DNA from: Pseudomonas asplenii
GTDB taxonomy: Bacteria; Pseudomonadota; Gammaproteobacteria; Pseudomonadales; Pseudomonadaceae
Length of the DNA stretch: 64,000 nucleotides
Assembly (NCBI RefSeq): GCF_900105475.1
Contig: NZ_LT629777.1
Span: forward strand, 4,402,001 to 4,466,000
Direction: 5' to 3'
In this document: positions 35,943-47,900 of the stretch, one piece after another
How the letters are laid out: every line of letters starts with the position of its first letter
Position numbering within the stretch: position 1 is the first letter of the stretch
Translations under genes and position numbers: made by a program
Notes under the pieces: generated by a model
Databases searched by the model: none
What the model saw: only the letters and a program-made list of their open reading frames with translations
Told to the model about the DNA's origin: nothing

Positions 35943-38900
35943 ATGCTGCGCTGCAAACCCTCGGCAAGACTCAATGCCCGGCGTCACGACGATGCCTCTT
36001 CGATCCTGCGGCTCAAGCCTCTGGCCCATGCCATCGCCCTGTTGATGGTGACGGGCAGCGCCCAGGCGGAAACGGCGTTCAGTTCGGCCTGGTTCACCAA
36101 CAAGGGGGCCAACCTCTCGGCCACCGCAGCGCGCAACAACAGCGGGCAGATTCCGGGTATCCCGACCCTGTCGGAGCAGAGCCGTGCCAACCAGCAATTG
36201 CAGCGCTCGCTGAGCAATCTCAACAACACCGTGGCCGCCATCGCTGCACAGCAGGCGGCCCAGGCTGCCGGTCGCCAGGCGGCGCTCGGTCAGTTGAGCA
36301 ATATTCCCGATGGCCTGGGCAAGGGCGGCCTGCAGGTCGACAACAGCCTGACTCAGGGTTGGCTCAACGCCAAGGCGCCGACCCAGACCCAGACCGCTGG
36401 CAAGACCACGGTGAGCATCGAACAGACCGCCGACAAGGCGATTCTCAACTGGGAGACCTTCAACGTCGGGCGCAACACCACGGTGGATTTCCAGCAGCAG
36501 TCGAACTGGGCGGTGCTCAACCGCGTCAACGACCCGCTGGCGCGCCCCAGCGAAATCCAGGGCCAGGTCAAGGGCAATGGCACCGTGATGATCATGAACC
36601 GCAACGGTGTGGTCTTCAGCGGTTCCAGCCAAGTCAACGTGCGTAACCTGGTGGCCGCTGCCGCCACCATCACCGATGACCAGTTCACCCAGCGTGGTAT
36701 CTACGTCGACACCAATGGCACCCAGCCGACCTTCACCGATGCCGCAGGCAAGGTCGAGGTCCAGCGCGGGGCGATCATCCAGACCCTGGCGCCCACGTCT
36801 TCGACAGAGTCCGGCGGTTATGCGCTATTGCTCGGCGCCGAAGTGGAAAACGCCGGGACCATCGTTACCGCCAAGGGCCAGACGACCCTGGCTGCGGGCG
36901 ACAGCTTCTACATTCGCCGCGGCGTCGGTACCAGTGGCAACCCACGTTCGACCACCCGTGGCAACGAAGTGGCGACTTCGCTGAAAACCGGCAGCACCGC
37001 CGGCAAGGTGAGCAACAGTGGCCTGATCATGGCCTCCACCGGCGACATCACCCTGACCGGGCATCAGGTGCAGCAGAACGGCGTGGCACTGGCGAGCACC
37101 TCGGTCGATACCCGCGGCACCCTCCACCTGCTCAACGCCGCCACCGACACCTCCGGCAGCGTGACCCTGGGGCAGGGCAGCAGCACCGCGATCCTGCTGG
37201 AAAATACCGATGCCACCGCCCTCGACAGCCAGCGCAACAATGGCCTGAGCGGTCTCGACGGTTTGCCGAACACGATGATCAGCGGGTTCTTCAATAATCT
37301 GAGCACGGTCAGTGATCGCACCGATCAGTCGCGGATCGAGATCGTCAGTGGCGGCAACGTCGATTTCCAGAACGGCTCCATCACCCTCGCCACCGGCGGC
37401 CAGGTGGCAGTCAGCGCCGCCCAGCGCAGCCTGGTGCGTGACGGTGCGGTGATCGACGTCTCCGGCGCGGTCGGCGTGAAGGTCTCGATGGAATCCAACA
37501 ACATCAAGATCAACGTACAGGGCAACGAACAACGTGACGCACCGGTCAATCGTGACGGTGGCAAGCTGATCAACAATGATGTCTGGGTCGACCTGCGTGA
37601 GCTGGTGTTCGTCCCGGCGGGCACCAACGGCTATGCCACCGACCGCTGGTACACGGCCGGTGGCTTGTTGGAGGTGGGCGGGTATCTGGGTACCCAGGGC
37701 CACACTGTCGGTGAGTGGATGGCCCAGGGCGGGACGCTGACTTTCACCGGCAAGGATGTGGTGACCCAGCAGGGCGCGCAGTTCAACTTGTCTGGAGGCA
37801 CCGTCGACGTGCAGTCCGGTTATATCCAGCAGACCTGGCTCACGGGGCCCGATGGTCGGCTGTACGAACTCTCCCGTGCGCCTGGGGACATTCTCTATTC
37901 CGGGATCTACAAGGGCTTCGAGTCCAGCAGCGCCCGCTGGGGCCAGACCGAGTACTTCTACAACCCGATGATTGCCCAGCAGCAGCGCTACGAGTCGGGC
38001 TACACCGTGGGCCGTGATGCCGGCAAGCTGGTGATCGGTACCACCAATGCGGTGCTGGAAGGTCAGATCGTCAACGAGGTATTCAAGGGCGACCGTCAGA
38101 ACCAGGCGCCGAACCTCAACCTCGATGGTTACCAGCAGTCACGCAACGCCGTTGCCCAGCGGGCGCAACTGATTTTCGGCAAGTACACACCGATCTATGA
38201 CAAGAAGACCGGCACCCTGCGCTACAGCCTGGATGCGGTCGCGGACCAGGTGCAGATCGGCGAGGACGTCGAGCAGATTGCGGCCGGGCTTGACCTGGGC
38301 ACCGCGTTGCCAGCCAATCGCCAGGGCACGATGTACCTGGATAGCGATCAACTCAATGGCTTTCAGCTCGGCGCCATCAAGGTGGCGGCCAAGCAGCAGA
38401 TCCAGGTCAATGGCGACCTGAGCGTGGGTAATGGCGGTGATATCACCCTGTATGGACCGCAGGTTCGGGTCAATGCCAACCTGAGCGCTCACTCCGGTAG
38501 TCTGCATCTGGGCAACGTGCTCAATCAGGTGGACTCTTCAAACCCGACCCAGGGTGTCATCGGTCAAATCACTCAGCCCCCTTCCGGCCAGAAGGCCGTT
38601 GTCGATATCAGCAGCGGTGTGAAACTTGATACCAGCGGACTCTGGAGCAATTTGGCGCTGGATGGCGACAACAGTCGGCTGCCTTATATCAGTGGCGGCT
38701 CAGTTTCGGTGCTCAGCTCCGGCGATGTGAATCTTCGGGCGGGAGCTCTGGTCGATGTGTCTTCCGGGGCCGCCATTCTCAATAATCGCAAGCTCAGCGG
38801 CGGCAAGGGAGGCGACGTCACGCTCTCTGCAAATCTCGGTAACTCCACGGCTGTGGGCGAGCTGACGCTTGACGGTGAACTGCGCGGCTACGGCGTCAAC

Positions 38901-41900
38901 GGGGGTGGCACCCTGAAGCTGCAGGCCGGCAAGGTGCAGATCGGCGACAGCTCGACGCCGGCAGCAGCGGGTACCCTGCAACTGGCCGGCGACTTCTTCA
39001 ACAAGGGTTTCTCGGCCTACGATATCACCGCAAATCAGGGGCTGATGGTCACCGAGGGTACTCAGGTCGACGTCACCCTGCCGGTCTATCGGGTCGATGG
39101 GCAGGCAGGCGGCACACCATCGGGGGTATCGCCCTCGACGCTTCTGGAACGCTGGACGCCTGATCTTTACCAGAACGACGCCGCCAAGGGTGTGCTGACA
39201 CAGCGCAGTGGTGCCAGTCTGAGCCTTAATGCGGGTACGAATACATCCAGTGCTGCCGACATGGCCAGTACCGTATTGAGTGTCGGCCGTGGTGCGGTCA
39301 TCAATGTCGATCCTGGCCAGGCTATCGTCCTGAATAGCATCGGCCAACTGACGCTGGATGGCACGTTGAACGCCTGGGGCGGCAAAGTCAGCCTGGGGGC
39401 GATCACCACAGGGAATTCGGATCAGGTCAATGCCATCGGCCATGGTCGCTCCATCTGGGTCGGTGAGCACGCCCTGATCGATGTGGCGGCCAGGGCAGTG
39501 ACGGCGACCGATGCCCGTGGCCGCGTCTACGGACAAGTCCGCGATGGCGGCAGTATCAGCCTCGGCGGTACGTTCGACCCCTCGACCGGCAAGGCCCAGG
39601 CTGCCGATCTGTTTCTGGTGGTTCGTGAAGGTGCGCGGCTGGAAGCCTCCGGCACCCAGGCGATGCTGGATGTATCAGGCCAGGGCCGTACGCGGGTTGC
39701 CAGCAATGGCGGCAGTATCACCCTGGCCTCGAACAACGGCCTGTACCTGGATGGCAGCTTCAATGCTCGATCCGGTGGGGAGGGGGCGGCGGGCGGTACG
39801 CTGTCGGTGGTCCTGCAGAGCCAGGAATACCTGAAGGCATTTGCCACGAACAAGGTGCTGAACTACCGGGAACTGGTACTCAGCCAGAACCATCAGGCCA
39901 ATGTGTTGCCGGCTTCGGCCGAGGATGCCGCGGGTATGTTGACCTATGGTCAGGGTCGTTTCGGCGTGGACCAGTTCGAGGCAGGAGGCTTTGATAACCT
40001 GACGTTGTTCAGCAATGGTGTGTTGAGTGTTGATGGCGATGTGACGCTGTCCGCGCGGCAAAGCCTGCAGCTCTATTCCAGCTACCTTGGGCTGACGAGC
40101 AATGCTGCAGATCAGGCAAGGGTGCGCCTCTCCAGCGCCTATCTGCTGCTGGGGGGGATGCTCGGTTCGTTGGGGAAAGAGAGTTACGTCGTTCCCAGTC
40201 TGGTCGGAACGTCGGTGGCTCCGTTGGGGCATGGCGTCTTTTCCGCAGACGCGAACCTGATCGATGTACGAGGCAACGTCATCTTCGGTCTCAAGAGTGC
40301 AGTCTCGTATCCTGGACTACCGTCAGTGGCCCTTGAGCGTCGCGGTTTCGATCGGGTGGAACTGACCAGCGCCGGCGACTTGCGATTCCTGGCAGGCGCC
40401 AGCGGGACCGATCTGGCCTCGGGCTCCAACACCGGCCTGTCCACGGCAGGCGACATGACGTTGCGAGCTGCCCAGCTGTATCCCGCCACGCAGGTCAGCG
40501 CCAGCATCATGGCTGGGGTCAAGGGCACGGGGACCAGCGGAATGATTTTTGATCCGTCGCGGACCTTGACCATCGCCAGAGTCGGCGATGCCGAAGCATC
40601 GATACCTTATTCCGCGTTTGGCCGGCTGCAGTTGGGCGCAGCCGTCATCAAGCAGGGTGGGGTCGTACGTGCCCCACTGGGGTTGATCGAGATCGGCACC
40701 ATGGGCGACTCGACCCAGGGAGGGGTGAACAGCGTCGAACTCCTGCCTGGCAGTATCACCTCCGTCAGTGGCAAGGGCCTGGTGCTGCCGTATGGCGGTA
40801 CCTTCGATGGTCAGACCTATTACTACAATGGCAAGGCCGTGGAGTTCCTCGGGCAGGGTGGTGTGCCCACCGCCAACCGTGGATTGCAGGTGGGTGTCGC
40901 GTTGGGTGGCCAGTCGGTGTCGGTGCTGCCCGACGCCACCCTGGATCTGTCCGGCGGTGGCGACCTGCTCGGTGCGGGGTTCATTTCCGGACGTGGCGGT
41001 TCCACTGATGCGCGTTTCAACCCGTTGGTGCAGTTCGGTGCCGACGGCAGCTTCCTGTTGCCGGGGCTGGCGACCAACCCGATCTATGCCATCGTGCCCG
41101 GCGCTCAGTCGGGCTATGCGCCGGTATCACCGGAGGGTGGTGCGGTCGATCCGATGATGGGTCAGCAGATTACTATAGGAGCGGGTGTGTCTGGTCTGCC
41201 TGCGGGCACCTACACCCTGATGCCTTCCACCTATGCGCTGCTGCCTGGGGCTTTCCGGGTCGAGCTGAACGGCCTGGCAAGCGGCGGCACGTCGGGCGGT
41301 ACGCAGCTGCTGCGCAACGGTTCCTGGGCGACTTCGGGCCAACTGTCGATTGCCAACACCGGTATCCGTAACAGTGTCGCCAGCCAGATCATCCTGACTT
41401 CCGGTGACGTTCTGCGACGCTATTCGCAGTACAACGAAACCAGCTATGCGCAGTTCGCTATTGCGGACGCGGCCCGCCTTGGGGTGCCGCGTGCCCTGCT
41501 GCCGATGGATGCCCGCACGCTCAAGCTGGAGTTGGAAAAAGGAGCAGGGGAGAAAGCCTTTACCTTTGAAGGGATCGGCAAGTTCGACGCAGCCGAGGGC
41601 GGTTATGCCGGTACGGTGGCGGTGTTGGGCCGCAACGGCTCCGCGCTGGAAATCGTTGGCGCCGGTCGCCAGGCCACGGCGCAGTTTGACGGTGTGACCC
41701 TGGATGCACAGAGCCTGAATGCCCTGGGAGCGGGGCGCATGGTCATTGGCGGGTTGCCGACGGTGACCTATGGGCAGGGCGGCAACTACATCACCCTGTC
41801 GAAACTGTCGAGCAGCATCGCCATGCGCGACGGCGCCAGCCTGGGAGCGCCGGAAGTGTTCCTGGTCAGCGGTTCCGGCGACATCCTGCTGGAGCAGGGG

Positions 41901-44900
41901 GCCTCGATCAACACGCTGGGTTATGGTAACGCCGCCTACGATGCCCGCAACGGCTTCATCTATCAGGTGGGCAACATGCTTGCCGTCTCCAACGGTCTGC
42001 TCAATGTCGTCAACCTGCCTGAGGGGCAGACGGCGGTGACGGGCGGGATCCAGGTCGGTACCTGTGTCCTTGTCTCGTGCACTGGCCAGACTTCGCTGTA
42101 TTCCAACGGCAGCATCGCCGCGGTGACGCCGACGGCCTTCCAGCTCGACGACAAGGTCCGCTACGGCACCCGCCACCTGACCCTGGCCCTGAACACTATC
42201 AACGTCGGCACGCCTGAGGCGCTGGCCGATGCCGTGGCCGGCAATCGGCTGCCTGCCGGCTTGACGCTCAACCAACAGCTGATCGATCGCCTGCTGCAGG
42301 GCGATACCCAGTCTGGTGCGCCCGCCCTGGAGACCTTGCAACTGTCGGCGCGTGATGCGTTCAACTTCTATGGCACCACGACGCTCGATACCTACGATGC
42401 ACAGACCGGCAAGTCGCGCCTGAGCAATCTGATGCTGTCCACTCCGGCGATCTATGGTGCCGGGGTCGCTGGCGACGTTGCTAGCATCCATACCGCCAAC
42501 CTGATCTGGCTGGGTTCGGACAAACCGGCCGGCTCGGTGATCGCCGGTGGCGCGGGAACCGGCAGCGGACGCCTGGATATCAATGCCGAACGCATCGAGT
42601 TCGGTTACGGCGCCTTTGCCCAGCCCAATACGGTGAAGAGCTTCGACCGCCTGGTGCTCGGTTTTGCCGACGTCAATCTCAGTGCCAGCGAACGCATCAC
42701 CGCCAACCACAAGGGCAGCCTCTCGGTCTATCAGAGCCAGGGTGCCTACGAGGCTGGCAAGGGCTTCCAGTACAGCGGTGGCAACCTGAACATCCTGACG
42801 CCGCTGATGACTGGAGAGGCCGGCTCGGTGAACCGCATTACCGCTGGCGGCGCGATTGACGTTTCGTCGTCGGGTGCCGCGGTGGGGGATGTGAGCGGGC
42901 AGGGCGCCGAACTGGCCCTGCAGGGCAGCAGCATTCGACTGGCCAGCGCCGTGGTGTTGCCCAGCGGCAAGGTCAGCCTGGGCGCGACCGGGGATGTGGT
43001 GTTGACCGATGATGCCCTGATCGATGTGGCCGGACGGGCCATTGCCTTCAACGATGTAACCAAATACGGCCCTGGCGGCAGCGTCAAGCTGGAAAGCCGC
43101 AACGGCAATATTCACCTGGCAGCGGGTTCACGCCTCGACCTGTCGGCCAAGTACAACCAGGCGGGGACCTTGAGTGCGGTGGCACTGGATGCGTCGGCCG
43201 GTCTCGTTGACCTGCAAGGGCGTATTCTCGGCGCCAGCAGTGGTTATTACGATGCGGGCGGCACCCTGATGCCTTACACAGCAGGCGGCGTCGAGATCCA
43301 GGCCCAGCGGTTGGGCACGACAGGAACGCTCGATGAGCAGTTCGCTGTGCTCAACCAGCGGCTGAATGATGGACAGGTCAGCGGTTCGCGCAGCTTCCAG
43401 CTCAAGCAGGGCGACCTGACCATTGGCGACGGGCTCAAGGCGGGGGACGTGACCGTTTCCATCGACAACGGCAGCCTGCGGGTGAGTGGCACCGTCGATG
43501 CGAGTGGCGAGCGGGTTGGCAGCATTCGCCTGTCGGCGAAAAACGGCCTGACTCTCGATGGCACTGCCGTATTGGACGCACACGGCACGCGCTTGCGGGT
43601 CGACAGCTACGGCAAGATCATCGACTCGCCGAACCGTGCGATCGTCGAACTCAACTCGGGCAGTGGTCAGCTGACTCTGGGCAGCGGTGCACGTATCGAT
43701 TTGCGCCATGGTACCGAGGTGGCCCTGGGCAATCTGCCGGGCCAGAACGATGGCCGCGCCCGTGGCACCCTGGAGTTGAATGCTCCGCGCCTGGGCGGCG
43801 TCACTGGCGGCGATATTGCCATTGATGCCAGCGGTCCGCTGACCATCCAGGGCGCACGTTCGATCGCCGTCAACGGTACCTGGCGCTATGACGATGCGGC
43901 CTATGGTACTGATCCGGCGGCCAGCGGCCGTCCCTACCAGATCATCGACCAGGCCTACCTGGACGCCAAGCACCTGCAGAGCACCGCGTTCATCAATGCG
44001 GCCCTGGCCAATACCAGCCTGATGCAGGGCAAACTGGCGGGCTTGAACAACACCACCTACGCCGATGCCTTCCATCTGCGCCCAGGCGTGGAGATCGTCA
44101 GCGCGACGCCGGACGGCGACCTGGTGGTGCAGGGCGATATCGATCTGTCGGGTTATCGCTATGCCAGTGTGAATCCGAACACCCGGAAGACCGGGGTCTA
44201 CGGTTCTGGCGAAGTCGGTAGCCTGACTTTCCGGGCCGGTGGCGACCTGAACATCTACGGCAGCATCAACGATGGGTTTGCGCCCCCGCCGGCGACCCAG
44301 GACGACAAGGGCTGGACCTTGCTACCGGGCATCGACATCAATGGCGGCGATACCATCGTACCGGGAGCCGGGGTGACGTTGGCCGATGGCACGACCTTCC
44401 CAGGTGGCGTCACTCTCAATTACGACCTGCCGATAAAGGGTTTACAACTGGCGCCTGGAACCCGTCTGCCCGTCTCGGCGACACTCGACCAGGCGCTGTC
44501 GCTGCCGGCGGGAACCGTGTTGGCGGCAGCGGTGCGCGATGCCTCGGGCAATCTCCTGTTTGCCGCCGGTACGTTGTTGAGTCAGTCCCAGACCCTGGTG
44601 GCGGGCACGCAACTGGATGCCGGCAGCATTCTGCCGATGGCGGCCAACTTCAAGGCTCTGACCTGGCCCAAGGGCGTGCCTTTGCCAGGCGTTGCCGGTA
44701 CGACGCAGACCGTTGTCCTGAATGGGGACCAGGTTCTGTCTCGTGGCGCCCTGATTCCTTCGGGTACTGAGGTAAAACTGCTGGCGGGTGTGGAGTCGAT
44801 ACAGTTGCGTCCCGAGGTCTCCGGTCGCCAGGGTCAGATCTGGGCCGTTGCGCCGATGCTGGCCGAAGGTTCGCAGTCCTGGTCACTGCGCCTGGTGGCG

Positions 44901-47900
44901 GGCGCCGATACCGAAGCGGCCGACAGCCGTATCGTCCAGCCGCACCCTGTCAACGGGGACCTGCACCTGGCCGATACGCATTACGGGATGTTCGGCAAGG
45001 CCAAGGCGGGCGGTTATATCTGGACCGAGGAGGGCTCGCTGAACTGGGCTGGCGATACCAGCCTGGTCGGGCAACCTATCGATTTTGATGCCATCGGTTA
45101 CCCTGGGCTATGTACCGACAATCCGACGTTCTGCAAGGCCGCCACCAGCTATGTCTGGACCGAGGAGGGCTCGTTGAACTGGGCGGGTGATACCAGCCTG
45201 GTCGGACAGCCCATCGATTTCGATGCCCTTGGTTATCCTGAACTGTGTACAGACAATCCGACATTCTGCAAGTCAATCGGCCAGTCCGAGTTGGTTGCCG
45301 GTAGCCAGCGCTTCAGCGTGATACGTACTGGCACGGCAGATCTTGAGTTGCTGGCAGGCGGCAGTCTGAAAATGGACTCGCTTTACGGCGTTTATACCGC
45401 TGGCAACTCATCGACAGCCACCTCCGCCAGTGACCCTTACAACCAGGCCAGGGCGCGAGGTACCGGCGGAACAGTCCTGGGCGATGCATTTGGCGGCTAC
45501 GAGGACCTGGTCAATAGCAGTGCCACTAGCGTTTACCGTGCCTGGTATCCGGACTCTGGCGGTAACCTGACGCTCAAGGTGGGAGGGGATCTCACCGGCA
45601 ATATCATGGATCGTGTCTTGACTGGGCTGGGACGGCCCAACTCGGCTGATCTGGGCTATGACACCGCGAATATTGGTAACTGGCTCTGGCGTCAGGGCAG
45701 TGGCAGCGTCAATACGGGGGGGCAGGCACAGCCAACCGCCTGGTGGATCAACTTCGGGACCTACACCAACACTGCCGCATTGGGCGGCAGCGGCGCCGAC
45801 CAGATGGTGGGTTTCACCGGGTTCGGCACCCTGGGCGGCGGGGACGTCGATGTCCAGGTAGCGGGCGATGCGGGCCTATTGGCTTCAATGTCCGGGGCGG
45901 CGTTTGCCACGTCGATCAATCCGCGCAGCCAGGGCCTGGTTCTCGCTGTTGGCAGCACTGGGCGGGTCGCAGGCGATGGTAGCGTGCAGATGACTGGTGG
46001 CGGCGATCTGAACCTGCGGGTGGGTGGCGCGTTGAACCCTGCCAGCACTATCACCCAGGGGCAGCAGAACGGTTTGCTGGTCGACCTGCGGGGGCATGTC
46101 CAACTCAATGGCGCGTCGATGGGCAGTGTGGCGTTGCACTACGGCAACCAGGCAACAGACCAGGCACCGGGTGAGGTCAGGGCTTATGATCCGACGGTCG
46201 CTACTCGCGCCCTCTCGGCTGGCGGCATGACCCTGGTTCCTGGGGATGCCACGTTCAATCTGTCCACCCTGGGCGATCTGGTGGTACAGAACGTGCTGGA
46301 TCCGGGCAGGGTCTCCCTGATGAATGCCACGCCTTTTGTCAGTGGCGGCGTCAATGGTGCGGGCCAGAGCTGGTTCACCCTGTGGACCGGGCATACGGCG
46401 ATTGATCTGTTCTCGGCGGGTGGCGACCTCACACCCTATACCCTTGGCACCGCAACCGATGCCGCGGTGGTCTACCCCTCCATCCTGCGGGCGGTCGCTG
46501 CCAGCGGCAGTCTCTACTATGGCAAGGCTGCGACGAGTCAATTGAGGGACCCCGAGTACAAGGCACCTCTGCTGTTGGCACCCTCGGCGACCGGTGAACT
46601 GCAGTTCCTGGCCGGTGATTCCATCTATGCCAGTGGATTCAGTGTCAGCCGTTCCGGCGCCGCCGCTGAAACCATGGCTACGCCTTGGCGCCCGGCATTC
46701 GCGGGCCTGATCAACGGCAGCATGGTCACCAACGGCAACAACCTGTCGACGGATGGCAACACGGCTCAGGCTCCGGCTGTATTGCCCCTGTTCACCTTTG
46801 GCGCCGAAACCGCCTCTGACACCATGGCTGCAAACAGTCTCCCTTCGCGATTCTACGCGCTCAACGGCGACCTGCTGGGCGTCACCAGCGGCCGAATCAT
46901 CAGCTTCCAGGGAACGGGCACTCCACGTTTTGGCCAGACCTGGTACGAAGGCGCCGGCCCGGTGTGGATGATGGCCGGCCGCGATATCGTCAGCAGTGGT
47001 ACCGCGTTGGGCAGCAGTGAGTCAGGTGCTACCGATATCAATAAATACACCAGCACCGGCAACCTGTTCGTGCACAACAACCCGAATGATGTCTCCATCG
47101 TTTCCGCCGGCCGCGACATCCTCTACAGCAACTTCACGGTGGCGGGTCCCGGTACCCTGGAGTTGACGGCCGGGCGCAATATCCTGATGGAAGACAAGGC
47201 CAGCATCACCAGCATCGGTGCGGTGGTCCCTGGCGACAGCCGTCCGGGCGCCAGTATCGTGATGCAGGCCGGCTTCGGCGCGAATGGCGCGGACTACCTA
47301 CGCTTTATCCAGACCTACCTGAACCCGGACAACCTGGCGCAGGCCGGCCAGTCGCTGAGTGGCGGCAAGGTGGCCAAGACCTACGAGGCCGAACTGGTTG
47401 CCTGGCTGGCCGAGCGTTATGGCTTCAGCGGTACTGCGCAACAGGCGCGCGCCTACTATGCGGCCCTGTCGCCCGAGCAACAGCGGATATTCGCCCGCGA
47501 TGTCTACTTCGCCGAACTGAAGGCGGCGGGGCGCGAGTACAACCAGGCTGGCGGTCCACGCCAGGGCAGCTACATCCGCGGTCGCGAGGCCATTGCCTTG
47601 CTGTTTCCACAGACCGACGTGGCGGGCAACCCGATCACCTACCAGGGCGATATCACCCTCTTCGGTGGCGCGGGTGTGCACACCGATTTCGGCGGCAATA
47701 TCCAGATGCTCACGCCGGGCGGTGGCCAGGTGTTCGGGATCGAGGGGGTGGCGCCACCGTCCACGGCCGGGGTCATCACCCAGGGGGCGGGCGATATCCA
47801 GCTCTATTCCCTGGACAGCATTCTGCTGGGCCAGAGCCGGATCATGACCACCTTCGGCGGCTCGATCATGGCCTGGTCGGCGGCTGGCGACATCAACGCC

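Noticed and set aside
41127..43115. 662-residue frame antisense to tpsA, and other long antisense frames there
   Set aside because: High GC with codon bias creates long antisense frames; no protein family or start signal fits.
45015..45272. CRISPR-like or minisatellite array
   Set aside because: Only two in-frame coding copies exist; it is a protein-level duplication.
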